Part shown: one piece after another, positions 23,858 to 31,694 of the stretch
Numbering within the stretch: position 1 is the stretch's first letter
Layout of the letters: every line of letters starts with the position of its first letter
DNA from: Clostridium sp. KNHs205
Lineage (GTDB): Bacteria; Bacillota; Clostridia; Lachnospirales; Lachnospiraceae
Length of the DNA stretch: 64,000 bases
NCBI RefSeq assembly: GCF_000702945.1
Contig: NZ_JNLE01000005.1
Span: 1,054,001 to 1,118,000, forward strand
Direction: 5' to 3'
Translations under genes and position numbers: made by a program
The notes under the pieces: generated by a model
The model's input: the letters and a program-made list of their open reading frames with translations, nothing else
The model's database searches: none
Told to the model about the DNA's origin: nothing

Positions 23858-24484
23858 ATGGGATTAAAAGAAAATTTAAAAGCCAAAAGAATTGAGTTAG
23901 ATCTTACTTTGGAAGAGGTTGCAAGCAAAGTCGGTATCGGACGTTCTACGCTGCACAAATATGAAAATGGTACTATCCCTAATATTCCATCTGAAAGAAT
24001 CGAGAGTCTTGCAGCGGCTTTAGGCACCACTCCCGCCAGATTAATGGGGTGGGATACCACAGAAGATACCATTATTTCCAAGGAATTACTAATGTCAAAA
24101 GAAGCTCTTGCTTCCATTAAGAATTTTTCAACCAATGTTGATTCCAAAACAGGTATTACTATGATGGATATTTTTAATAAATTAATATCGGATATAGAAT
24201 TTATGAAATCTATTGACCTGCTCCTTACCTTTAAAACCAGAACCGAGAATGAGTGGGAGGAAATGGAGGCTGCTTTTTATAAACTAAGCAGTGAAGAAAA
24301 GCATAAATTAAAGGTTGATACATTAAAAGATTTTAGTTTAGATCGAATTATGGAGCGTATGCGTACTGCAGTGATGAATACAATAAATGCCGATATAAAA
24401 GGTTATTATAATATTAAAACCGAAGAGGAAGAGCTAAAAATCAGTATCCGCCAAGGTAATACTTCCATATTTCATGAAGGTTGA
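23858..24484 (+). CDS. XRE-family transcriptional regulator
   Basis: A 208-residue protein. Residues 4-65 form a typical HTH_3 domain (LDLTLEEVASKVGIGRSTLH ... SLAAALGTTPARLMGWD). The C-terminal 140 residues are helical with no peptidase motif. The ATG at 23858 is used because GGAGGTG lies about 6 nt upstream. It is divergent from the sigma-factor gene and probably controls that promoter through the AAGAAACATT repeats. Confidence 0.87.
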   Translation: MGLKENLKAKRIELDLTLEEVASKVGIGRSTLHKYENGTIPNIPSERIESLAAALGTTPARLMGWDTTEDTIISKELLMSKEALASIKNFSTNVDSKTGITMMDIFNKLISDIEFMKSIDLLLTFKTRTENEWEEMEAAFYKLSSEEKHKLKVDTLKDFSLDRIMERMRTAVMNTINADIKGYYNIKTEEEELKISIRQGNTSIFHEG

Positions 24485-24524
24485 GCTTCTCAATGAGTCA
24501 TGAAAGCACATAACAGAAACCTGA

Positions 24525-24559
24525 CCGATACGAACAGGTTCAAATCCTGTTCGTATCGG
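24525..24559. terminator. 14-bp hairpin overlapping the ABC ATPase stop codon
   Basis: CCGATACGAACAGG pairs perfectly with CCTGTTCGTATCGG around a 7-nt loop. It sits between two convergent genes and includes the last codons of the minus-strand ABC gene. There is no T-run on either side, so it is probably a convergent-gene terminator of the hairpin-only type. Confidence 0.6.
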
Positions 24560-25229
24560 TTACAATTCTGCCATCCTTTATCTCAATAATACGATCTGTT
24601 TTCTCTGCTATTCTGTTGTCGTGGGTGATAATAACAAAGGTGGTTCCTTTTTCTCCATTGATTTTGCGAAGAAGTTCATATATTGTCTCTGCAGAATCCG
24701 AATCCAGGTTACCGGTTGGCTCATCAGCAAGAATAATCTCCGGAGAATTCATCAGGGCCCTTGCAATTGCAGTTCTCTGCTGTTGTCCGCCGGACATTTT
24801 GGAGGAAGGATTGTTGATAACATCTTTAAGCCCAACCAGCTCCAGATACTCCTCCGCCTCACTCCTTCTTTTTTTCCCTCCCTTTCCATACTGTATCTCA
24901 TAGGGCATCAGTACATTTTCCAGAGCAGTGAATTCAGGCAGCAGATAATGAAACTGAAAAATAAAGCCGATGGTCCTGTTACGAATTTCGGCCAGTTGGT
25001 CAGCCGGCAGCTTATTGATTTTAAGACCATTTACATGAATCTCACCAGAAGTAGGTTGGTCCAGGGTTCCCATAATATTAAGAAGAGTCGTTTTACCGCT
25101 TCCTGACTGTCCAATAATCGAATTAAAGGACCCTTTTTCTATATTTAAGTTAATATCATAAAGTACCTGGTTCTGGATTTCTGAGCCGTATATTTTATTA
25201 ATATTTTTTAATTCCATAACATACTTCAT
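24540..25229 (-). CDS. ABC transporter ATP-binding protein (LolD/MacB type)
   Basis: A 229-residue ATPase. Walker A GQSGSGKTT is near residue 38, the Q-loop is FQFHYLLPEF, the signature SKMSGGQQQRTAIARAL, Walker B ILADEPTGNLDS and the H-loop IITHD. The closest types are MacB/LolD/FtsE ATPases that pair with FtsX-like permeases; in Gram-positives these handle peptides or lipophilic compounds. AGGAGG precedes the ATG. It is translated just after the permease gene (20 nt). Confidence 0.93.
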   Translation of the reverse strand: MKYVMELKNINKIYGSEIQNQVLYDINLNIEKGSFNSIIGQSGSGKTTLLNIMGTLDQPTSGEIHVNGLKINKLPADQLAEIRNRTIGFIFQFHYLLPEFTALENVLMPYEIQYGKGGKKRRSEAEEYLELVGLKDVINNPSSKMSGGQQQRTAIARALMNSPEIILADEPTGNLDSDSAETIYELLRKINGEKGTTFVIITHDNRIAEKTDRIIEIKDGRIVTDTNRI

Positions 25230-25248
25230 CTTTTACCTCCTGGTTTCA

Positions 25249-26415
25249 TTAATTATTGCGTATAATATCTACCGGATTTAGTCTGGCTGATTTTACTGCC
25301 GGCAGCAAGGAAGCCGCTACGGAGGACAGCAATGCCACCAATACAGATATACTAATAAATCCTTTGTTTAGATATAATGCAACGATTGGGGTACCATCAG
25401 GATTTAATGCAAAGGTACTAAATCCATAAGATAAGCCGAGACCAAGAACAATTCCAAACGCTGCCCCGAAGCCTCCAAGAATAATCCCCTGTGAGAGAAA
25501 AACATAACACGCCATCCGGTTTTTCATACCCATGGCCTTTAAAATGCCTATCTGCTTTGATTTCTGCAATACCGATATAGCAAGAACACTGGCTATTCCA
25601 AGCACAACAGATATAAGTACGAATATCTGTATCATATAACTTGATATACTCTGACCTTTCAATCCGCTTAGCAGCTGCTCATTCTGTTCCTTCCAGTTCG
25701 TTATGGTAACATCCCTTCCTTGTAAGGCAGTACTTATGCTATTACCTATGATATCTGCCGAAAATACCGATGAATCCTTCACCTGAATTTCTACAGAAGT
25801 AATTTTTCCGTCTTCTTTGAATATATCCTGAGAAGTCTCAAGATTTGTAATTGCCCAAGTCGTATTAATAGATTTCACCTTCAAATCATAAAAGCCTTTA
25901 ATCGTCAGTGTAACCAGTTCTTTCTCCGGTGTAATGACGCTGATATCCTCTCCGGTATGAAGGTCATATTTATCCTTTATATCCGTTCCAAGAATAACTT
26001 CATTTCTTCCTACAGGCATACTTCCCTCTACCAGTTGCTTTTTTAGATCATAGATTTCATCTGCACTTGTTAAATCAAAGCCTCTTAAAAGCAATGATGC
26101 AGCATCCTCTTCTCTATCAAGAAAAACCGGATGATCAGAGACAGGAGAAATGGTAGTAATATCCTTATCCGCCGATTGTATCAATTTAATAATTTCATCA
26201 TAATTATTTAATTTTTTATCTGCTGCATCCGCTGTAACGGTTATCTGTGATGCATTCCCAATTGTCTTATCCACCAGACTTTTTTGGAGTCCCTGAATAA
26301 GAGAACCGATAAATATCTGTACCGAAACACCTATGGAGATGCCTAAAATTATCAGTATAGTCTGCCCTATGTTTGATTTTAGAAATCTAGCACCTATTTT
26401 AAAACCAAGTCTCAT
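25249..26415 (-). CDS. ABC transporter permease, FtsX/MacB family
   Basis: A 388-residue permease. There is one N-terminal membrane helix (ILIILGISIGVSVQIFIGSL), a large extracytoplasmic domain (about residues 40-255, MacB_PCD type), then three membrane helices in the FtsX domain (SVVLGIASVLAISVLQ ... GILKAMGMKNRMACYVFL ... SVLVALLSSVAASLLP). The ending ARLNPVDIIRN is the usual FtsX tail. It forms a two-gene unit with the ATPase. The substrate is unknown. Confidence 0.9.
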   Translation of the reverse strand: MRLGFKIGARFLKSNIGQTILIILGISIGVSVQIFIGSLIQGLQKSLVDKTIGNASQITVTADAADKKLNNYDEIIKLIQSADKDITTISPVSDHPVFLDREEDAASLLLRGFDLTSADEIYDLKKQLVEGSMPVGRNEVILGTDIKDKYDLHTGEDISVITPEKELVTLTIKGFYDLKVKSINTTWAITNLETSQDIFKEDGKITSVEIQVKDSSVFSADIIGNSISTALQGRDVTITNWKEQNEQLLSGLKGQSISSYMIQIFVLISVVLGIASVLAISVLQKSKQIGILKAMGMKNRMACYVFLSQGIILGGFGAAFGIVLGLGLSYGFSTFALNPDGTPIVALYLNKGFISISVLVALLSSVAASLLPAVKSARLNPVDIIRNN

Positions 26416-27114
26416 TTATCAGCCACCTCATCACTACATATTTTTGATTTATATTACAGTCAGCATCACAACTTAATCCAGTATGATTCATTATCTGAAA
26501 AGTCATATCTGTTAGTTGTAAATTTTTAATATTAATATAACACAACTCATCATATCTTTCAATATAATTTGAATCAATTTAATTGTATTTAATTATTTAT
26601 AGAGGGTAAATACTTCATGATGTATTATAATTATAACACTTGCCACCATTGACAAATTGTTCTATATATTTCATACTGTAAGTAAATCATTTCACAGGAT
26701 GTTACGAAAAACATTTGTGAATTTTCTTTTTCTTGCATTAGCATTGAAGGATAATAGCATCTTTTTAACAGCCCAGGATTCATTACTAATAGAATAAAGT
26801 ATTATCTTTAGTCAAGGTAAAGCTATACGTTAGAGTTACTCCTCTTTTAAAAGAATTAAGTAATTTAAAAGGTCCGAAAAGATAAGTTTTTTTAATCTCT
26901 TGTGCAAACCTACCACAACATAATATTAGCAGATTGAGTGTATTTATTGATTGAATGGGAATATTCAATATTATGCTTATATGACCTCAACTTGTAGTAA
27001 GAAATTAAAAAAAATCATATCCGCAAGTGACAGTATCATGTGCCAGGAACTGATTATAACAAAATATGAAACTCAAATGAGTTCATAATAAATAATACAT
27101 AGGAGGATTTTGTA
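26416..27114. other. Intergenic region without a supported gene
   Basis: About 700 bp, very AT-rich. A 60-codon frame on the minus strand (26786-26968) has no credible start site. A small inverted repeat (ATGAAACTC/GAGTTCAT, 27067-27087) lies before the ribosome-binding site of the PH-domain gene. Nothing else was recognised. Confidence 0.4.
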
Positions 27115-27486
27115 ATGGATGTACAAAATACGTTATTATGGACATTTACAACAAAATGTCCGGTACCAGGTGACATTAACAATATGTTGATTGAGGGGGA
27201 AGAGGCTTTGCACGCTTACAAAACAATTAGAGATGTAGCTGTTTTTACGAACAAGCGACTAATTGTTAGGGATGCTCAAGGTCTTAGCGGAAAAAAAGTT
27301 GAAGTATATAGTTTGCCTTACTCTTCAATTGTTATGTATTCCACTGAGAATGCAGGGAAACTATTTGATATAAATGCAGAAGTTGAATTATGGACAAAAG
27401 CAGGACATATAAAAGTAAACCTAAATAAAGGTGTTGATATCAGAGAATTTGATAAAATTATAGCCAATGCAATATTAAAGTATTAA
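27115..27486 (+). CDS. Bacterial PH-domain protein (YvbH-like bPH)
   Basis: A 123-residue cytoplasmic protein made almost entirely of one pleckstrin-homology-like domain. Typical elements are EGEEALHAYKTIRDVAVFTNKRLIV and VYSLPYSSIVMYSTENAG, then a final helix FDKIIANAIL. GGAGG lies 8 nt before the ATG. The family function is not settled. It stands alone on the plus strand; a hairpin (GTCCT/AGGAC) follows the stop. Confidence 0.85.
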   Translation: MDVQNTLLWTFTTKCPVPGDINNMLIEGEEALHAYKTIRDVAVFTNKRLIVRDAQGLSGKKVEVYSLPYSSIVMYSTENAGKLFDINAEVELWTKAGHIKVNLNKGVDIREFDKIIANAILKY

Positions 27487-27680
27487 CAATCCGTCCTGGC
27501 AACAATAGGACAGCTAAAAGATATAATATTATGGAATATGCTGAGTTTAAAAACACAACGTGATAAAAATAGCAGGAAGTAAGAAATAATAAATTCATTG
27601 GACATAATAATATGCTTATAAAGGCAGCCGGTAGGACGGTCATGCCATCCGTTTCGAGTCTTGGGAAAGGGGTGGTGCTT

Positions 27681-27752
27681 ATGTACATTACATATGGTGA
27701 TTTATTTACATTTGTAATTATGCTTGTAGCTATCATTACACTCGTTAGATAA
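27681..27752 (+). CDS. Putative holin-like toxin, type I TA (23 residues)
   Basis: This short frame starts MYITYGDLFTFVIML and ends ITLVR. A polar N-terminus followed by a single hydrophobic helix is the pattern of small holin-like toxins in Firmicutes. It has a strong site, AAAGGGGTGG, 5 nt upstream. The 5' leader carries AGGACGG, which can pair with the CCGTCCT of the 3' terminator, a long-range fold common in type I toxin mRNAs. A convergent antisense RNA is predicted from the other strand. The call is by motif and context only. Confidence 0.7.
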   Translation: MYITYGDLFTFVIMLVAIITLVR

Positions 27753-27757
27753 AACAA

Positions 27758-27871
27758 GCACAAAAAATAGCCGTCCTGCTCTCTGGTAAAGGTTAGGACG
27801 ACTACTTTGTACTGATTAAATTATTCTTTTGCCGGAATGGATAGGTGCCTCTATCCCCCGGCTGTCTTGAT
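27758..27871 (-). ncRNA. Predicted antisense RNA (antitoxin) of the type I locus
   Basis: A near-perfect promoter, TTGACA (27907-27902), N18, TATAAT (27883-27878), starts transcription near 27871 on the minus strand. The RNA first forms a stem-loop (GCCGG ... GATAG/CTATC ... CCGGC), then the shared terminator stem TAGTCGTCCT/AGGACGGCTA followed by TTTTTT at 27767-27762. The length is about 110 nt and it overlaps the 3' end of the toxin mRNA, the arrangement of TxpA/RatA-like pairs. Confidence 0.7.
27762..27804. terminator. Shared terminator of toxin mRNA and antisense RNA
   Basis: TAGCCGTCCT (27768-27777) pairs with AGGACGACTA (27795-27804). Six A residues at 27762-27767 give a U-tract on the minus strand; on the plus strand CTTTG follows. 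Both convergent transcripts can end here. Confidence 0.75.
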
Positions 27872-27997
27872 AAGCATATTATAAACCACATTTGAATGTG
27901 GTGTCAATTATATTATTATATTTATAACATTAACCATTAATATATCCACACCTTATCAAACATTCAAGGATATTATCCACAGATATAATGCAACCGT

Positions 27998-28197
27998 TGA
28001 GGATAATTCCTTAAAACGCCCTGACATACCTCTATTGGATTAAAGCATACCAGTGCCCTGTATATATTTCGGAAGATATTGCTATAAGAACAGTATCTGC
28101 AAGACTTGAGCATGCACAAACCAGTACCACAATGAACATATATACCCACAGCTTAAAGGAATCAGATAGAAAGGCCGCAGATAAGCTATTTCAGTAA
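27998..28197 (+). pseudogene. Tyrosine recombinase (integrase) C-terminal remnant
   Basis: The last 38 codons read clearly as an integrase end (TVSARLEHAQTSTTMNIYTH, then SLKESDRKAADKLFQ and stop at 28197). Just upstream, LKHTSA (normally LRHTSA, catalytic box II) lies in another frame, and RPDIPLLD in a third, so at least two frameshifts and an internal deletion are present. The box II Arg is replaced by Lys. The rest of the gene is gone. It ends 110 bp from the 3' end of a tRNA-Thr gene, a usual integration target. Confidence 0.8.
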
Positions 28198-28307
28198 AAT
28201 TGAAACTGTTATAAAATAGTCACAAAATTATAAAAGGCACCCATTAATGGATGCCTTTTAACTTTCTAAAACCGTTCAAACCCTTGAATTTACCAGGTTT
28301 TCTAGAG

Positions 28308-28380
28308 AGCTCCCGACGAGACTTGAACTCGAGACCTTTACCTTACCAAGGTAACGCTCTACCGACTGAGCTACGGGGGC
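28308..28380 (-). tRNA. tRNA-Thr, anticodon GGT (3' half weakly paired)
   Basis: The minus strand folds as a cloverleaf. D stem GCTC/GAGC, anticodon stem TTACC/GGTAA with loop TTGGTAA (anticodon GGT). The acceptor GCCCCCG pairs with CGGGAGC except for C3-A70, and the T stem TCGAG/CTCGT has U49-U65. Both mismatches lie in the 3' part of the gene, next to the integrase relic. Discriminator is U73; no CCA is encoded. It lies 10 nt after the sigH stop. Confidence 0.85.
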
Positions 28381-28390
28381 AGTTATTTAT

Positions 28391-29023
28391 TCAATACAAA
28401 TCCTTCAAAACTGTATTCAGCTTCAAACGGATTCGTTGCAATGCATTATCAATTGACTTTGGTTCTTTCTTTAATTTGTCTGCTATCTGAAGGTAAGAAT
28501 AATCATGCAAATATAAATCCAAAACGGTTTTTTCAAACTGACTTAAATGCCTTACGAGTTCATATTCTAACATACTTGTACTCTCTTTGTCAATAACTAA
28601 TTCTTCAGGATTTGAAATTTTATTTTGACTCATGACATCGGCCAGGGTTTCTTTCTCATCCTGATCTGCATTCTCACTGTAGGCAGGTGCGTATAACGAG
28701 ACATAGGTATTCAAAGGAATGTTTTTCTTTCGATTGGAGGCTTTGATTGCGGTGTAAATCTGTCTGGAGATACAAAGGTCAGCAAAGCTGTAAAAGGTAC
28801 TGTCTTTATCCGTATCATAATCTCTGATGGCCTTATAGAGGCCTATCATACCCTCCTGTATCAAATCCTCTTTATCCCCGCCAATTAAAAAAAGCGCCTT
28901 CGCTTTGTTTTTCACCAGACTTTTATATTTGGTGAGCATAAAGTCCATTGCATAGGAATCCCCGCCATGAATCATAGAAATGATTTCATCGTCACTCAAC
29001 TGATCCCATATCTTATCAGGCAT
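28391..29023 (-). CDS. sigH: RNA polymerase sporulation sigma factor SigH
   Basis: A 210-residue sigma factor of the Spo0H type, which directs transition-state and early sporulation genes. Region 2 reads DLIQEGMIGLYKAIRDYD and FYSFADLCISRQIYTAIKAS. Region 4 has the HTH DYSYLQIADKLKKEPKSIDNALQRIRLKL. Length and spacing are as in clostridial SigH. Its conserved genomic neighbour rlmB lies about 1.8 kb away on the same strand, with mrnC and cysS beyond, which supports the assignment; EcsC and CD3324-like genes are inserted between. Confidence 0.93.
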   Translation of the reverse strand: MPDKIWDQLSDDEIISMIHGGDSYAMDFMLTKYKSLVKNKAKALFLIGGDKEDLIQEGMIGLYKAIRDYDTDKDSTFYSFADLCISRQIYTAIKASNRKKNIPLNTYVSLYAPAYSENADQDEKETLADVMSQNKISNPEELVIDKESTSMLEYELVRHLSQFEKTVLDLYLHDYSYLQIADKLKKEPKSIDNALQRIRLKLNTVLKDLY

Positions 29024-29129
29024 TTTGTCTTAACCTCCCCTGGTCTGTTTGAAAATGTCTATAATGATTGCTATTTTACAATCAGTGTAGCACAGGCCTT
29101 AGGAAATAGCAACCAGATAACACTAAAAG

Positions 29130-29162
29130 AAAGGTACTGCCTAATTGCTTAAGCAATACCTC
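29130..29162 (-). terminator. Possible terminator after the CD3324-like gene
   Basis: On the minus strand AGGTA and TACCT enclose TTGCTTAAGCAA, and CTTTCTTTT follows. The stem is short, so confidence is modest. Confidence 0.45.
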
Positions 29163-29287
29163 TCCTACTCCTTAGAGTCTAAACACCTCTAATTTGTTGA
29201 TCAATATAACCATCCCCTTTCCTGTTGGAATCGACCGGTCAACTGTATTATCTCATAGTTTTCCTCTGTAAACCAGGGTAAGAATGA

Positions 29288-29557
29288 TTATATCTGATTT
29301 CTCTTATATATGATTTTTCTGATGGTATCTTCACTCAGATGATATTCTTCCGACAAATTCTTAACCGGTTCTCCCTGTCTGAATAAACAGGTTATTTCTT
29401 CATTTCTCTTATCAATCCATTCACGGGTGCCACTAATGCATCCCCACTGTGCCTTGCTGCTTCGTTTTGGAATATAAACAAGACATCCTTCAGCGTATTG
29501 CTGTACTTCCTTTAACAGTTGGTCCGGCAATACATCTGCTCCTTTTTTGTAATTCAA
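29288..29557 (-). CDS. CD3324-family (Mor-like) HTH protein
   Basis: An 89-residue protein. It matches the small CD3324/Mor-like pattern: KGADVLPDQLLKEVQQYAEGCLVYIPKR, an RxEWIDKRNEEI segment and a C-terminal HTH, LSEEYHLSEDTIRKIIYKR. These are predicted DNA-binding proteins of unknown targets, common in clostridia. The gene stands alone upstream of sigH. Confidence 0.78.
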   Translation of the reverse strand: MNYKKGADVLPDQLLKEVQQYAEGCLVYIPKRSSKAQWGCISGTREWIDKRNEEITCLFRQGEPVKNLSEEYHLSEDTIRKIIYKRNQI

Positions 29558-29875
29558 TCAGCATTACCTCCGTTATTACATTACTCTCAACGCTACGAAA
29601 TACTAAGCTTTTCATGTATAGCCACCTCCTTGATTTTTGTATTTTATATTAATAATTATCAGTATATCATAGGATTTGGAGAATTTCCAGTTTTTTATTC
29701 TTTTATTTGATCAAATGAATATAATTGAAGTTATTAAACCGCTATTATTTTATTTTATAAAACAGAAAAATTAATAATATATTAGAATTTAACAGAAAGT
29801 ATTTATATATTATCTTTATTATCATATAATGGATTATTAGAAACCCAGACCGTAACAAATAGAAAGGATAAGCCT
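29558..29875. other. AT-rich intergenic region
   Basis: A 318-bp divergent region between the CD3324-like and EcsC-family genes. It should carry both promoters; the AT content is so high that no single pair of boxes stands out. No gene is supported. Confidence 0.4.
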
Positions 29876-30694
29876 ATGAAGCATTTATTAGAGGAGCAGA
29901 TTAAAGAAATTAATAAAAAAGAAGAACTTTTCTTACAAGGTAAGGATAACACCTATTTGAATCAGAAAATAAATCCTCTCCTTGATAAGGTTCGGGATAA
30001 AATACCCGCAAATTTAAAGAGTACTTTGGATAAAGCTTTTTTTAAAGCCTTTGAACTGATCTACGAAAAAGGAATTGATGTTATTGAAAAGACCTATAAC
30101 AAAAACAGCATACTGGTGGATTACGACATTAACAATCAGGCTGTCAACAAGAAATTGACCAAAAAGCATATCAAAGATCTGGATAACCCTTCTCTTATTT
30201 CCAGTCGTTTTAATTCCGCCTTCTCTGTTGTTGAGGGAAGTGTTCTTGGATTGTTTGGCATCGGCCTTCCGGATATACCGGTATTTCTGGGCCTTATTAT
30301 TAAATCAATAAACGAAATCTCCTTAAGTTATGGTTTTTCCAATGATAAGGAGGAAGAGAAAGCCTATCTGCTGCTTTTAATTCAAGCCTCCCTGCTAAAA
30401 GGTAAAGAACAAAGAGAATTAAATATGCGTATCGACCAGCTGGCTTATGATATTGAAAACGGAACCGTTCCAGCTATCAATATAAAAAAGGAAATGAAAG
30501 CTGCCTCCTCCTGCTTCTCAGAGGCTCTCCTGACAGCCAAATTCATTCAGGGAACTCCCATTGTAGGAGCAATAGGCGGCGTTATCAATCATAGTTATAT
30601 CAAGAAAATAACCGCATATAGTCAGATAAAATACAAGAAACGCTATCTGCTTAAGAAAGTCAATGAACAGTATGCCAATACTATAACAGACTAA
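29876..30694 (+). CDS. EcsC-family protein
   Basis: A 272-residue protein. The core is typical of the EcsC family: hydrophobic GSVLGLFGIGLPDIPVFLGLIIKSINEI, the DKEEEKAYLLLLIQASL helix, and the C-terminal FIQGTPIVGAIGGVINHSYI. These proteins are membrane-associated or peripheral, with unknown biochemical role. The ribosome-binding site AGAAAGGATAAG precedes the ATG. It is followed by a strong terminator. Confidence 0.87.
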   Translation: MKHLLEEQIKEINKKEELFLQGKDNTYLNQKINPLLDKVRDKIPANLKSTLDKAFFKAFELIYEKGIDVIEKTYNKNSILVDYDINNQAVNKKLTKKHIKDLDNPSLISSRFNSAFSVVEGSVLGLFGIGLPDIPVFLGLIIKSINEISLSYGFSNDKEEEKAYLLLLIQASLLKGKEQRELNMRIDQLAYDIENGTVPAINIKKEMKAASSCFSEALLTAKFIQGTPIVGAIGGVINHSYIKKITAYSQIKYKKRYLLKKVNEQYANTITD

Positions 30695-30745
30695 GGAATA
30701 TATCCTCGATGCTTCTTTACCCTTTAAATACCCACCCTTCAACCA

Positions 30746-30790
30746 AAAATCTCCTTAAAAAGCTCGTCTTAAGCTCTTTAAGGAGATTTT
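30746..30790. terminator. Bidirectional terminator
   Basis: AAAATCTCCTTAAA pairs with TTTAAGGAGATTTT around a 17-nt loop between the convergent EcsC and rlmB genes; U-rich tails exist on both strands. Confidence 0.85.
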
Positions 30791-30802
30791 GTATTAATTT
30801 AT

Positions 30803-31543
30803 TTATGCCATTCTTTGTCGTACAATTTCATAAGAGAGAATTCCCATTGCAACAGACGCATTCAGGGAATCGATATTTCCAAACATCGGAATCTTTGCCA
30901 GGTAATCACACTTTTCCTTTACCAGTCTTCCGACTCCTTCTCCTTCACTGCCGATAACAAGTCCGATTGGCCCTTTCAGATTCTGTTTGTACATTACTTC
31001 ACCTTCCATATCCGCACATACGAACCAGAGCCCCTGTTCCTTTAACTCTTCTATGGTGGCTACAAGATTTGTTACTTTCGCTACGGGTGTATAATTGATT
31101 GCACCTGCTGAAGTTTTGGCAACCGTGGCTGTAAGTCCTACTGCTCTTCTCTTGGGGATTATAATACCATGAGCCCCTGCCTGATTAGCAGTACGTATAA
31201 TTGCACCCAGGTTATGGGGATCTTCTATTCCATCCAGGAGGATTATAAAAGGAGGCTCACCTTTTTCCTTAGCGGCATTTAAAATATCCTCAATCTCTGC
31301 ATATTCATAAGCTGCAGCATAAGCGATGACACCCTGATGCTTTCCGGTCTCTGAAAGCTGGTCAAGTCTTTCTTTTTTTACATAGTTTATAATCGTGTCA
31401 CCTTTTTTTGCTTCTCTTAAGATGGACTTTACAGGCCCATCCTGACAGCCATCCAATATAAACAGCCTGTCTATGGTTTTTCCGGCACGAAATGCCTCTA
31501 TTACAGCATTACGGCCTTCAATGGTAAGTTCCTCGTATCTCAT
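30803..31543 (-). CDS. rlmB: 23S rRNA (guanosine-2'-O-)-methyltransferase RlmB
   Basis: A 246-residue TrmH/SpoU-class methyltransferase. The N-terminal substrate-binding domain starts YEELTIEGRNAVIEAFRAGK. The SPOUT motifs follow: ILLDGIEDPHNLGAIIRTA (motif 1), IGLVIGSEGEGVGRLVKE (motif 2) and DSLNASVAMGILSYE (motif 3). It uses S-adenosylmethionine to methylate a P-loop guanosine of 23S rRNA. The gene is downstream of mrnC and cysS, the common clostridial order. Confidence 0.94.
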   Translation of the reverse strand: MRYEELTIEGRNAVIEAFRAGKTIDRLFILDGCQDGPVKSILREAKKGDTIINYVKKERLDQLSETGKHQGVIAYAAAYEYAEIEDILNAAKEKGEPPFIILLDGIEDPHNLGAIIRTANQAGAHGIIIPKRRAVGLTATVAKTSAGAINYTPVAKVTNLVATIEELKEQGLWFVCADMEGEVMYKQNLKGPIGLVIGSEGEGVGRLVKEKCDYLAKIPMFGNIDSLNASVAMGILSYEIVRQRMA

Positions 31544-31694
31544 GAATTCCTCTTCTTTTCTTATATTTATTTAAACTACACTCAGGGGGATATTTTAAAC
31601 CACCGCTTCATGTTTATAAACAGCTTAAGTTATGCTTTTTATACCTACATTTCATCTGATAGATATCTTTATCAGCTTTTACAGGTTAAAATCA

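Larger units (their letters stand above)
4936..24484. mobile_element. Contractile tailocin (capsid-less PBSX/diffocin-like) locus
   Basis: This is about 19.5 kb. The minus-strand genes run regulator, scaffold-like protein, tail terminator, sheath, tube, chaperones, tape measure, LysM protein, hub, baseplate, fibres, holin and endolysin, in the order of a Myoviridae/PBSX tail module. Regulatory genes (XRE plus ImmA, XRE plus sigma factor) sit at the right end. No capsid, portal, terminase, protease, replication or integrase gene is visible, and no attachment-site repeats were recognised. Contractile tails encoded without heads are known as R-type tailocins, such as pyocin R and diffocin, so that is the favoured reading over a decayed prophage: all the structural frames are intact. 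Confidence 0.85.

Noticed and set aside
4936..24484. Intact temperate prophage
   Set aside because: No integrase, capsid, portal, terminase or replication gene and no recognised attachment-site repeats; the head-less tail reading fits better.
24525..24559. LexA/SOS box at the convergent hairpin
   Set aside because: GAAC and GTTC are present but their spacing does not fit the GAAC-N4-GTTC pattern, and there is no promoter there.
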